Below, piece by piece: positions 1 to 8,183 of a stretch of 17,291 nt of DNA (the stretch's first letter is position 1; every line of letters starts with the position of its first letter). The notes under the pieces are model-generated. The model made no database searches, had not been told where the DNA came from, and was given only the letters and a program-made list of their open reading frames with translations. This DNA is from an uncultured Polymorphobacter sp. (lineage in GTDB: Bacteria > Pseudomonadota > Alphaproteobacteria > Sphingomonadales > Sphingomonadaceae). The stretch lies in the NCBI GenBank assembly GCA_937871645.1, contig CALMPZ010000591.1, forward strand, positions 1 to 17,291, in the 5' to 3' direction. The translations under genes and the position numbers were made by a program.

Positions 1-675
1 TGCCGACACGCACATCCGCCAGCCGCGGCATTTGTCCTGGTCGATCAGCACGATGCCGTCTTCCTCGCGCTTGTAGATCGCGCTCGACGGGCAGGCGGCA
101 ACGCAGGTCGGGTTGAGGCAATGTTCGCACAGCCGCGGCAGGTACATCATGAAGCTGTTTTCGAACTGCCCGTAGATCTCCTTCTGGACGCCTTCGAAAT
201 TGATGTCGGCGCTGCGCTTGGCAAACTCGCCGCCCATGATTTCTTCCCAGTTCGGGCCCCATTCGATCTTTTCGATGCGTTCGCCGCTGATCGCCGAACG
301 CGGACGCGCGGTCGGGAAGGCCTTTTGCTCGGGCGCCGATTGCAGGTGCGCGTAATCGAAATCGAAGGGTTCGTAATAGTCGTCGATTTCGGGGAGGTCG
401 GGGTTAGCGAAGATTTTCGCCAGAATCCGCCATTTGCCGCCCAGCCTTGGTTCGATCTTGCCGTTGGATTTCTTGACCCAGCCGCCGTTCCATTTTTTCT
501 GGTTTTCCCACTGCTTGGGATAACCGATGCCGGGCTTGGTCTCGACGTTGTTGAACCAAGCGTATTCGACCCCTTCGCGGTTGGTCCAGACATTCTTGCA
601 GGTCACTGAACAGGTGTGACAGCCGATGCATTTGTCGAGGTTGAGCACCATGCCGATTTGCGCGCGGATTTTCAT
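1..675 (-). CDS. narH: Respiratory nitrate reductase beta subunit NarH (N-terminal part, cut by window edge)
   Basis: This is the electron-transfer subunit of the membrane-bound cytoplasmic-facing nitrate reductase NarGHI; it passes electrons from the NarI haems to NarG through four Fe-S clusters. The 225 visible residues carry the first ferredoxin-type cysteine group (C16, C19, C22, C26, in CIGCHTCSVTC), a second (C183, C186, C191, C195, in CEHCLNPTC), and the start of a third containing CRGWRMC (C216, W219, C222). The tryptophan in place of a cysteine is typical of the NarH 3Fe-4S site. The family is usually about 500 residues, so more than half lies beyond the left edge, presumably followed by narJ and narI. 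The ATG overlaps the narG stop codon as ATGA, indicating translational coupling. A GGGGA stretch about 8 bases upstream can act as ribosome binding site. Similarity to the E. coli family, as I remember it, is very strong. Confidence 0.97.
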   Translation of the reverse strand, partial: MKIRAQIGMVLNLDKCIGCHTCSVTCKNVWTNREGVEYAWFNNVETKPGIGYPKQWENQKKWNGGWVKKSNGKIEPRLGGKWRILAKIFANPDLPEIDDYYEPFDFDYAHLQSAPEQKAFPTARPRSAISGERIEKIEWGPNWEEIMGGEFAKRSADINFEGVQKEIYGQFENSFMMYLPRLCEHCLNPTCVAACPSSAIYKREEDGIVLIDQDKCRGWRMCVSA

Positions 676-3600
676 GCCTTGGTCCCCACTTGCTGCACGG
701 CCGACCCGTCGAGCCAGTCGACTTCGGTCATCTTGCGGATGATGACGAACTCGTCGCGGTTGCTGCCGACGGTGCCGTAATAGTTGAAGCCGTACGACAG
801 CTGCGCATAGCCGCCGATCATGTGCGTCGGCTTGAGCACGGTGCGCGTCACCGAATTGTGGATGCCGCCGCGGTTGCCGGTCATTTCGGACCCCGGCGTG
901 TTCACGATCTTCTCCTGGGCATGGTACATGAATACCGTGCCTTCGCGGATGCGTTGCGACACCACCGCGCGCGCCGTCAGCGCGCCGTTGCTGTTGTAGG
1001 CCTCGACCCAGTCGTTATCGACGATGCCGGCGGTTTTGGCGTCGGTTTCGGAAATCCACACCACCGGGCCGCCGCGATTGAGCGTCAGCATCATCAGATT
1101 GTCGCTGTAGGTCGAATGGATGCCCCATTTCTGGTGCGGCGTGATGAAGTTGAGGACGATCTGCTTTTCGCCGTTGGGACGAACCCCGGCTATCGGTGCG
1201 GTGGTCTTGAGATCGACCGGCGGGCGATAGACGCAGAAGCCCTCGCCGAACGCGCGCATCCATCCGTGATCCTGATAGAGCTGCTGGCGCCCCGACAGCG
1301 TCCGCCACGGGATGCGTTCATGGACGTTGGTGTAGCCGGCGTTATAGCAGACGTGCTCGCTCTCGATCCCCGACCAGGTCGGCGACGAGATGATCTTGCG
1401 CGGCTGCGCGACAATGTCGCGGAAACGGATTTTTTCGTCTTCCTTGGGCTTTGCCAGGTGCGTGTGGTCGATGCCGGTCTGCTTGCCAAGCGCTTCCCAG
1501 CTGCGCACCGCGACTTCGCCGTTGGTTTCGGGCGCGAGCATCAGCACGACTTCGCACGCGTCGATGTCGGTCTCGATGCGCGGCAGTCCCTTGGTCGGCC
1601 CATCGGCGACGACGCCGTTGAGAGCCGCCAGCGCCGCCACTTCGTGGGTTGTCGGCCAGGCGATGCCCTTGCCGCCATTGCCGACCTTGGTCATCAGCGG
1701 CCCAAGCGACGTGAAGCGCGCGTATAGCCCCGGGTAGTCGCGCTCGACCACCGTCATCTGCGGGCCGGTCTTGCCCGGCAGCAGCGGCGTTTCACCCTTC
1801 CACCAGTCGCGGACATCACCGCCCTGTGCCAGCTCACCGGGGCTGTCGTGCTGGATTGCGGTCAGCACCAGATCGCGTTCGACCCCCAGCACTTCGGGGG
1901 CGACGGCGGAGAAGGTCTTCGCAATGCCCTTGAAGATGTCCCAGTCCGACCGGCATTCCCATGCCGGATCGACGGCAGCGGTCAGCGGGTGGATGAACGG
2001 GTGCATGTCCGACGTGTTGAGGTCGTTCTTTTCGTACCAGGTCGCCGTCGGCAACACGATGTCCGAATAGACCGAGGTCGTCGACATGCGGAAGTCGATC
2101 GTCACCAGCAGGTCGAGTTTTCCCTCCGGGCTTTGGTCGTGCCATTTGACATCGACGGGCTTGCGCCGCCCCATTTCGCCAAGGTCCTTGCCGAGCACGC
2201 CGTTGGTGGTGCCGAGCAGGTGCTTGAGGAAATACTCATGGCCCTTGCCCGACGAGCCGAGCAGATTCGAGCGCCAGACGAACATGTTGCGCGGCCAGTT
2301 TTCGGGCGCATCGGGGTCCATGCAGCTCATGTCGAGGCGCTTGGCCTCGAGTTCGCGGACTGCATAGTCCTTCGGGTCGATGCCTTCGGCGTCGGCGGCG
2401 TTGCAGACCTCGATCGGATTGACCTTGAGCGCCGGTGCGCTCGGCAGCCAGCCCATGCGCTCGGCCTTGGCGTTGAGATCGAGGAAGGTCGTCTGCCACG
2501 CTGCCGGATCGGCAGTCGGCGACAGGATTTCGCCGACATCGAGCGTCTCGTAGCGCCACTGGTCAGTGTGCGCGTAGAAGAAGCTGGTGGAGTTCTGCTG
2601 GCGCGGCGGGCGGCCCCAGTCGAGCGCGAACGCCAATGGCGCCCAGCCGGTTTGCGGGCGCAATTTCTCCTGGCCGACATAGTGCGACCAGCCGCCGCCC
2701 GACTGGCCGATGCAGCCGCACATCACCAGCATGTTGATGACGCCGCGGTAGTTCATGTCCATGTGGTACCAATGGTTCATCGCCGCGCCGATGATGATCA
2801 TCGACTTGCCCTTGGTCTTTTCGGCGTTGGTGGCAAAGCCACGCGCGGTGGCGATGATCTGGTCGCGCGGGACGCTGCTGATCGCCTCCGCCCATGCCGG
2901 CGAATAGGGGGCGGGGTCGTCATAGCTTTGCGCCAGATGGTCGCCGCCCAGCCCCTGATCGACGCCGTAGTTCGCCAGGAACAGGTCATAGACCGATGCG
3001 ACCAGCGCCTCGCCGTCCTTGAGCTGCAGGCGCTTGGCGGGGATGCGGCGCATCAGCCGGTCTGGGTGATCGGTCGATGCAAAGCCGTTCGAGGCTTGGT
3101 TGCCGAAGTACGGGAAATCGACATCGACGACGGCGTCGTGCTTGCCCTTGAGGCCGAGCTGCAGCACCGCGTCGCGGCCATCGGCATCCTTTTCGTCAAG
3201 GTTCCATTTGCCTTGCTCGCCCCAGCGAAAGCCGATCGAGCCCAGCGGCACGACGGGTTCGCCGGTCGCGGCATCAAGCCCGACGGTCTTCCAGTCGGGG
3301 TTGTTCGTCTGCCCCAGATCGCCGGGGAAGTCGGCGGCACGCAGCAGCCGTTCGGGGGTGTAGCGGCCATCCTTTTCGACCAGCCGGACCAGCAGCGGCA
3401 TGTCGGTATATTGCCGCGCATAGTCGCGGAAATACGGCACCTCGCGGTCGCGGTGGTACTCGGTCAGGATGACATGGCCCATCGCCAGCGCCAGCGCCGC
3501 ATCGGTGCCCTGCTTGACCGAAATCCACAGGTCGGCGAATTTCGAGGCTTCGGAATAATCGGGGCAGATGACCACCGACTTGGTGCCCTTGTAGCGCACC

Positions 3601-4406
3601 TCGGTATAGAAATGCGCGTCGGGGGTGCGCGTCTGCGGGACGTTCGAGCCCCAGACGATGATGAACCCCGAATTGAACCAGTCGGCCGATTCGGGCACGT
3701 CGGTCTGCTCGCCCCAGGTTTGCGGGCTGGCGGGCGGCAGGTCGCAATACCAGTCGTAGAATGACCCGCAGACGCCGCCGAGCAGCTGCAGATAGCGCGC
3801 GCCGGCCGCGTAGGAGATCATCGACATTGCCGGGATCGGCGAGAAGCCGAACACCCGGTCGGGTCCCCAGCGCTTGACGGTGTGGGCGTTGGCTGCCGCG
3901 ATGATCTCGTTGGCTTCATCCCAGCCGACGCGGACGAAGCCGCCGCCGCCGCGACGCCTGGTGTATGAACTGCGCTTGGCTTCGTCACCGACGATCGACG
4001 CCCAGGCCGCGACCGGCGCCATTGTCGCGCGCGCCTCGCGCCACAATTTGACCAGCCGGCCACGGATCAGCGGGTACTTCACGCGGTTCGCCGAATAGAG
4101 ATACCAGCTGTACGACGCACCGCGTGCGCAGCCGCGCGGTTCGTGGTTGGGCAGGTCGGGGCGGGTGCGCGGATAGTCGGTCTGCTGGGTTTCCCAGGTG
4201 ACGATGCCGCCCTTGACGTAGATCTTCCACGAGCAAGACCCGGTGCAGTTGACGCCGTGCGTCGAGCGCACGATCTTGTCGTGCTGCCAGCGGCTGCGGT
4301 AGGCATCCTCCCATTTACGGTCATAATTGTTCATCGCGCCGTGGCCGTCCGAAAACGGTTCGGACTTGCGACGGAAGAAGGTCAGCCGGTCGAGGACGTG
4401 GCTCAT
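672..4406 (-). CDS. narG: Respiratory nitrate reductase alpha subunit NarG
   Basis: This is the catalytic molybdenum subunit that reduces nitrate to nitrite in anaerobic respiration, carrying a bis-MGD cofactor and the FS0 4Fe-4S cluster. The protein is 1244 residues, as expected for the family. The start was chosen at the ATG at 4406, not the longer open frame reaching 4487, for two reasons: AAGGAA lies a good distance upstream, and this start puts the FS0 ligands at H50, C54, C58 and C93, with the presumed Mo-ligand aspartate at D222 (in DWYCDLPPASPQTWGEQ), the same numbers as in E. coli NarG. The N-terminus resembles the MSKFLDRF-type vestigial leader. The upstream narK stop codon TAA is itself part of the TAAGGA ribosome binding site, leaving only 10 bases between the genes. 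Transcription presumably runs from the narK promoter. No frameshift or missing cofactor residue was seen. Confidence 0.98.
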   Translation of the reverse strand: MSHVLDRLTFFRRKSEPFSDGHGAMNNYDRKWEDAYRSRWQHDKIVRSTHGVNCTGSCSWKIYVKGGIVTWETQQTDYPRTRPDLPNHEPRGCARGASYSWYLYSANRVKYPLIRGRLVKLWREARATMAPVAAWASIVGDEAKRSSYTRRRGGGGFVRVGWDEANEIIAAANAHTVKRWGPDRVFGFSPIPAMSMISYAAGARYLQLLGGVCGSFYDWYCDLPPASPQTWGEQTDVPESADWFNSGFIIVWGSNVPQTRTPDAHFYTEVRYKGTKSVVICPDYSEASKFADLWISVKQGTDAALALAMGHVILTEYHRDREVPYFRDYARQYTDMPLLVRLVEKDGRYTPERLLRAADFPGDLGQTNNPDWKTVGLDAATGEPVVPLGSIGFRWGEQGKWNLDEKDADGRDAVLQLGLKGKHDAVVDVDFPYFGNQASNGFASTDHPDRLMRRIPAKRLQLKDGEALVASVYDLFLANYGVDQGLGGDHLAQSYDDPAPYSPAWAEAISSVPRDQIIATARGFATNAEKTKGKSMIIIGAAMNHWYHMDMNYRGVINMLVMCGCIGQSGGGWSHYVGQEKLRPQTGWAPLAFALDWGRPPRQQNSTSFFYAHTDQWRYETLDVGEILSPTADPAAWQTTFLDLNAKAERMGWLPSAPALKVNPIEVCNAADAEGIDPKDYAVRELEAKRLDMSCMDPDAPENWPRNMFVWRSNLLGSSGKGHEYFLKHLLGTTNGVLGKDLGEMGRRKPVDVKWHDQSPEGKLDLLVTIDFRMSTTSVYSDIVLPTATWYEKNDLNTSDMHPFIHPLTAAVDPAWECRSDWDIFKGIAKTFSAVAPEVLGVERDLVLTAIQHDSPGELAQGGDVRDWWKGETPLLPGKTGPQMTVVERDYPGLYARFTSLGPLMTKVGNGGKGIAWPTTHEVAALAALNGVVADGPTKGLPRIETDIDACEVVLMLAPETNGEVAVRSWEALGKQTGIDHTHLAKPKEDEKIRFRDIVAQPRKIISSPTWSGIESEHVCYNAGYTNVHERIPWRTLSGRQQLYQDHGWMRAFGEGFCVYRPPVDLKTTAPIAGVRPNGEKQIVLNFITPHQKWGIHSTYSDNLMMLTLNRGGPVVWISETDAKTAGIVDNDWVEAYNSNGALTARAVVSQRIREGTVFMYHAQEKIVNTPGSEMTGNRGGIHNSVTRTVLKPTHMIGGYAQLSYGFNYYGTVGSNRDEFVIIRKMTEVDWLDGSAVQQVGTKA

Positions 4407-4416
4407 CGGAATTTCC

Positions 4417-7176
4417 TTATTGGGCCGGTTGCAGGCGCGGCGTGCGTTCGGCGGCGTGGAGCAGCCCGCCGGGGCGTGAATAGACAAACCAGGTGATCGC
4501 CAGGCAGGAGACGTAGAACCCGAGGAAGCCCCACAGCGCGCCGTTGGCGCCGCCGCTCAGGTCGATCGAAAAGCCGAAGCTTTTGGGGATGAAGAACGCG
4601 CCGTAAGCGGCAATCGCCGAGGTGAAGCCGGTGATTGCGGCGCTTTCCTTTTCAGCCTGCTGGCGCTGCTGGGCCGGCGTCAAGCCTGGTTCGAGCCGGG
4701 CAATTTCGAGCCGCATGATCGCCGGGATCATCTGGAAGGTCGAGGCATTGCCGACGCCTGTCGCGAAGAACAGCAGCAGGAAGCAGCCGAAGAACGCCGC
4801 AAACGCCCAGCTCTGGTCCTTGGCGCCGAGCACGTAAAGCAGCCCCGCCGTGCCCGCCATCATCAGCACGAACACCCAGATCGTCACCCGCGCGCCGCCG
4901 AAGCGATCGGCAATCCCGCCGGTGAACGACCGCGACAACGCGCCGACCAGCGGCCCGATAAAGGCGATCTTGAGCGCGTTGACATCGGGGAACAGAATTT
5001 TCGTCAGCAGCGGGAACGCTGCCGAAAAGCCGATGAACGACCCGAAGGTGCCGGTGTACAGCCAGCACATGATCCAGTTGTGCTTGCGCTGGAAAATGAT
5101 CGACTGTTCGGCGAACGAAGCCTTGGCGGATGCCAGATCGTTCATCCCGAACCAGCAGGCGAACGCCGAGGCGATGATGAACGGCACCCAGATGAAGCCG
5201 GCGTTTTGCAGGTACATCAGCTCCTGGCTGTCGCTCGCTGGGCGACCGGCACCGCCGAGCGCGCCGAACACGCCGATGGTGATGACCAGCGGCACGATGA
5301 ACTGCATCGCCGAAACCCCGAGGTTGCCGAGCCCGGCATTGAGCGCCAGCGCCTTGCCCTTTTCCGCCTTGGGGAAAAAGAACCCGATGTTCGACATCGA
5401 CGAGGCGAAATTGCCGCCGCCGAGCCCGCACAGCAGCGCCAGAACCAGCATGATCCAGTACGGCGTTTCAGGGTTGCGGACGGCAAAGCCGATACCGAGC
5501 GCCGGGATCAGCAGCGACCAGGTCGTCAGCGTCGACCACAGCCGCCCGCCGAACACCGGCACCATGAAGCTGTAGAAGATCCGCAGCGTCGCGCCCGACA
5601 GGCCGGGCAGCGCCGCCAGCCAGAACAGCTGGCTGGTGGTGTAGTCGAAGCCGACCAGCTTGAGCTTGGCGACGACCATCGACCACACCATCCACACCGC
5701 AAACGACAGGAACAGCGCGGGGATCGATATCCTCAGGTTGCGCCGCGCAATGCGCTGGCCCTCGTCCGCCCAGAACGCCGGTTCTTCGGGGCGCCAGTCG
5801 GTAATCAGACTGGGGCGCAGCGCGGCGGCGGCCTGCTCGGTGTGGATCGGGCGCATTTCGGGAAATTGCGGCAAGTCCTCGAGCGCGGTGCCCATGTGCT
5901 CGCGCTCCATCTGGCGCACTGCAAAGTGCATCCACACCAGCGCGGCACTCGCCACCAGGAACAGCAGCATGAAGCAGCTCTGCCAGATACCCGTCAGGTC
6001 ATTCAGGACACCGAACAGGATCGGCAGCACGAAGCCACCCAGCCCGCCGATCATCCCGACCAGCCCGCCGACCGCGCCGACATCGCCGGGATAATAGACC
6101 GGAATGTGCTTGTAGACCGCCGCCTTGCCGAGACTCATGAAAAAGCCGAGCACGAAGACGATGACGATGAACGCTACCGGCCCGGTGGCAATGCGGAAGT
6201 TGATCGGGCCGTTGATGCCGTCAACGCTATAGGTGGTCGGCGGATACGACAGCAGGAACGTCGTGGCGATCGACACCAGAAACGTCCAGTACATGACCTT
6301 GCGGGCGCCGACCTGATCCGCCAGATGGCCGCCATAGATGCGGAACAGCGACGCCGGCACCGAATAGGCGACCGCGACCATGCCGGCGGACTTGAGGTCG
6401 AAGCCATAGGCGCCGATCAGATAGCGCGGCAGCCACAGCGACAGCGCCACGAACCCGCCGAACACGAAGAAGTAGTACAGCGAAAAGCGCAGCACCTGGA
6501 CATTGCGCAACGGCGCGAACTGCACCGCAAAGCTGCGCGGCGGCGCCCCGCGGGCGCGGCGTTCGGCAAGGTCGGGCTCGTCGGCGGTGGTGACGTAGAA
6601 GACCAGCGCCATCAGCACCAGCCCCGCCGCCCAGACGCGCGCGACGCCTTCCCAGCCCAGCGCCAGCATGACCATCGGTGCGAAGAATTTGGTGACGGCC
6701 GCGCCGATATTGCCGGCGCCGAAAATGCCGAGCGCCGTGCCCTGCCGCGACACCGGATAGAATTTGGAGACATAGGTGACGCCGACCGCAAAGCCGCCAC
6801 CGGCGATGCCGATGCCCAGCGCCGCCAGCAGGAATTGCGGATAGGTGGTGGCATAGGTCATCAGCCAGGTCGCCACGGCGGCAGCGACCATCACCAGCAC
6901 CTGCACACGGCGGCCGCCGATCTGGTCGGTCCACATGCCGAGCACCAGCCGGATCAGCGAGCCGGTCAGGATCGGCGTCGCCACCAGCAGCCCGAACTGC
7001 GTTTCGGACAGCCCGAGGTCCTTCTGGATCTGGATGCCGAGGATCGAGAAGATCGTCCACGCGGCAAAGCAGATTGTGAACGCCGCGGTGCTCATGCCCA
7101 GCGCCATCGTCGCGCCGGGTGCCGCAGCAACAGGGAGCGTCGGGTTCGCGGCAGACCTGCCTGAGGTTATGGTCAT
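4417..7176 (-). CDS. narK: Fused NarK1-NarK2 nitrate/nitrite transporter (two MFS domains)
   Basis: At 919 residues this is about twice the usual NarK length and holds two complete major facilitator domains, like the NarK fusion of Paracoccus denitrificans. Domain 1 (about 25-420) has the nitrate signature GAGNIGAAVTK at 153-163 and conserved arginines R76 (TM2) and R279 (TM8), resembling NarK1 proton/nitrate symporters. A hydrophilic linker (about 421-478) follows. Domain 2 (about 480-905) has GLGGGNFASSMSN at 584-596, GVGNASTFQMIP at 807-818, and arginines R532 and R749, resembling NarK2 nitrate/nitrite antiporters. The family roles are nitrate entry to start respiration and steady nitrate/nitrite exchange; assignment to the two halves is by motif resemblance. 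It is first gene of narK-narG-narH, downstream of an FNR-type box. M24 is an alternative start because upstream Shine-Dalgarno pairing is weak. Confidence 0.95.
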   Translation of the reverse strand: MTITSGRSAANPTLPVAAAPGATMALGMSTAAFTICFAAWTIFSILGIQIQKDLGLSETQFGLLVATPILTGSLIRLVLGMWTDQIGGRRVQVLVMVAAAVATWLMTYATTYPQFLLAALGIGIAGGGFAVGVTYVSKFYPVSRQGTALGIFGAGNIGAAVTKFFAPMVMLALGWEGVARVWAAGLVLMALVFYVTTADEPDLAERRARGAPPRSFAVQFAPLRNVQVLRFSLYYFFVFGGFVALSLWLPRYLIGAYGFDLKSAGMVAVAYSVPASLFRIYGGHLADQVGARKVMYWTFLVSIATTFLLSYPPTTYSVDGINGPINFRIATGPVAFIVIVFVLGFFMSLGKAAVYKHIPVYYPGDVGAVGGLVGMIGGLGGFVLPILFGVLNDLTGIWQSCFMLLFLVASAALVWMHFAVRQMEREHMGTALEDLPQFPEMRPIHTEQAAAALRPSLITDWRPEEPAFWADEGQRIARRNLRISIPALFLSFAVWMVWSMVVAKLKLVGFDYTTSQLFWLAALPGLSGATLRIFYSFMVPVFGGRLWSTLTTWSLLIPALGIGFAVRNPETPYWIMLVLALLCGLGGGNFASSMSNIGFFFPKAEKGKALALNAGLGNLGVSAMQFIVPLVITIGVFGALGGAGRPASDSQELMYLQNAGFIWVPFIIASAFACWFGMNDLASAKASFAEQSIIFQRKHNWIMCWLYTGTFGSFIGFSAAFPLLTKILFPDVNALKIAFIGPLVGALSRSFTGGIADRFGGARVTIWVFVLMMAGTAGLLYVLGAKDQSWAFAAFFGCFLLLFFATGVGNASTFQMIPAIMRLEIARLEPGLTPAQQRQQAEKESAAITGFTSAIAAYGAFFIPKSFGFSIDLSGGANGALWGFLGFYVSCLAITWFVYSRPGGLLHAAERTPRLQPAQ

Positions 7177-7232
7177 GCGATCAATCCATTCGCGGCCACC
7201 ATCGGCACGACGCCGTCGGTTCCGGCTACCCG

Positions 7233-7238
7233 CCTATG
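7233..7238 (-). promoter_or_regulatory. Possible -10 element of the narK promoter
   Basis: Read on the minus strand this is CATAGG, a weak match to TATAAT (positions 2-4 agree). Its centre is 30 bases from the centre of the FNR-type box at 7259-7272. That is the spacing expected when an activator is centred near -41.5 (class II), and it would place the start of transcription near 7225, about 50 bases before the narK ATG. The match in sequence is poor; the geometry is the argument. Confidence 0.4.
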
Positions 7239-7258
7239 AGGTGCGGCCAGTGGGTTGA

Positions 7259-7272
7259 TTGATGAATGTCAA
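7259..7272 (-). promoter_or_regulatory. FNR/DNR-type box upstream of narK
   Basis: The sequence TTGATGAATGTCAA matches the FNR-family palindrome TTGAT-N4-ATCAA at 9 of 10 defined bases. It lies about 83-96 bases upstream of the narK ATG and in the right position for class II activation of narK. The neighbouring regulator carries the ExxSR recognition helix that in this family reads TTGA/TCAA half-sites, so it or a separate FNR protein could bind here. An extra TTGAT half-site overlaps at 7255-7259. Confidence 0.75.
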
Positions 7273-7351
7273 GCGAGCCGCCCGCAGCGTGTGAAACAAG
7301 TCCGACGGGGTGCTTTGCAATGGATGCGTTTGCAGTTCAGCAAAGCCGCGC

Positions 7352-7365
7352 TTGACAAATATCAA
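7352..7365 (+). promoter_or_regulatory. Second FNR/DNR-type box, upstream of the Crp/Fnr regulator gene
   Basis: The sequence TTGACAAATATCAA matches TTGAT-N4-ATCAA at 9 of 10 defined bases. Its centre is about 59 bases before the regulator ATG and 93 bases from the centre of the first box. No good -10 sequence follows it at class II distance on the plus strand, so it may instead mediate autorepression or act at a distance on narK. Confidence 0.7.
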
Positions 7366-7417
7366 CCACTCGGCTTGATTGGCGTTGCCGGCTTGGCGCA
7401 ATCAAAGGGATCTAGCG

Positions 7418-8173
7418 ATGCGACCAGGGGATGCGGAACGGATGCGCGCATTGCCGATGTTCGCCGATCTCGACGCGGCGAGCTTTGAAGCCATTACGCT
7501 GTCGGCGTTCCTCCAGCGCTTTCCCGCGAATACGCAATTGCTGCTCGAAGGCGACACCGTCGATTTTTTGTACGTGCTCCTCGACGGGCAAGTCGAACTT
7601 TCGGGCACGTGGAACGACCGCGAAACCGTGCTGGCCGTGCTGCGCCCGGTATCAACCTTCATTCTGGCTGCTGTCGTGCTCGATGCCGAAGCGCTGATGG
7701 GCGCGCGCACGATCGAGCGTTCCGACATCCTGATGATTCCCGGCGCGGCAATCCGCGCGCGCATGGCTGACGATGCGGCATTCGCCGTTGCGATCGCACG
7801 CGAACTTTCGGGCTGCTACCGCGGGCTGGTGCGGTCGATCAAGAACCAGAAACTCCGCACCGGAGTGGAGCGTCTGGCCAATTATCTGCTGCAGCTCCAC
7901 GCGCGGGCCAACGGCGACACGTTCGAACTGCCGCATGAAAAGCGCGTGCTGGCGTCATTGCTCGGCATGACGCCGGAAAACCTGTCGCGGGCCTTCGGGA
8001 CGTTGCGGCCCTACGGCGTCGCGGTCAACGGCGCCGAAGTGCGCCTGACTTTGCTTGCCGACCTGCGCCGGCTGGCCAAGCCCGACCCGCTGATCGAAAA
8101 CCAGGCGGCGCATCACGCGCGACCGATCGCCGAATTCGAAGCCGAGATGCTCGCTACGCGCCGGACGGCTTAA
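7418..8173 (+). CDS. Crp/Fnr-family transcriptional regulator without an Fe-S cysteine cluster
   Basis: This 251-residue protein has a cyclic-nucleotide-binding-like sensor domain (about 15-125), a long dimerisation helix (about 122-155) and a C-terminal winged helix-turn-helix (about 174-213). The recognition helix has E187, S190 and R191 in TPENLSRAF, the ExxSR pattern of proteins that bind TTGAT-N4-ATCAA. The N-terminus has no cysteines and the whole protein has only one (C133), so it cannot hold the oxygen-sensing 4Fe-4S cluster of FNR. It is more like the DNR/NnrR or other cluster-free branches, some of which sense NO through haem. The ATG at 7418 was preferred over an in-frame ATG at 7379 because AAAGGGA lies 7-8 bases before it. 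It is divergent from narK, which suggests it controls the nitrate reductase genes and possibly itself. The actual signal is unknown. Confidence 0.88.
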   Translation: MRPGDAERMRALPMFADLDAASFEAITLSAFLQRFPANTQLLLEGDTVDFLYVLLDGQVELSGTWNDRETVLAVLRPVSTFILAAVVLDAEALMGARTIERSDILMIPGAAIRARMADDAAFAVAIARELSGCYRGLVRSIKNQKLRTGVERLANYLLQLHARANGDTFELPHEKRVLASLLGMTPENLSRAFGTLRPYGVAVNGAEVRLTLLADLRRLAKPDPLIENQAAHHARPIAEFEAEMLATRRTA

Positions 8174-8181
8174 GCCGCCGG
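8161..8181. terminator. Hairpin between convergent genes, possible weak bidirectional terminator
   Basis: CCGG-A-CGGC, a TTAA loop, then GCCG-CCGG gives an 8-bp stem with one bulged base; the core CGGCTTAAGCCG (8166-8177) is a perfect palindrome containing the regulator stop codon. It sits at the junction of the convergent regulator and DUF2478 genes. No T-run follows on either strand, so intrinsic termination would be weak. Confidence 0.35.
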
Positions 8182-8183
8182 GT

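Noticed and set aside
690..1727. Plus-strand open frame of 345 codons opposite the narG 3' part
   Set aside because: Antisense shadow of narG without a plausible product.
1848..3764. Long plus-strand open frame (638 codons) opposite narG
   Set aside because: It is antisense to a clear narG, is rich in Arg, Ala, His and Asp in the way GC-rich shadows are, and shows no recognisable domain.
5080..7164. Long plus-strand open frame (694 codons) opposite narK
   Set aside because: It mirrors the codon-position bias of the real transporter gene, has a highly charged low-complexity composition and no domain; it is a shadow.
7312..7346. GCTTTGC (7312-7318) and GCAAAGC (7340-7346) inverted repeat
   Set aside because: Only 7 bp with a 21-base loop and no partner regulator that would explain it; likely chance.
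7375..7405. TTGAT (7375-7379) and ATCAA (7401-7405) as a third FNR-type site
   Set aside because: The half-sites are 21 bases apart; the family needs 4. They may be chance half-sites.
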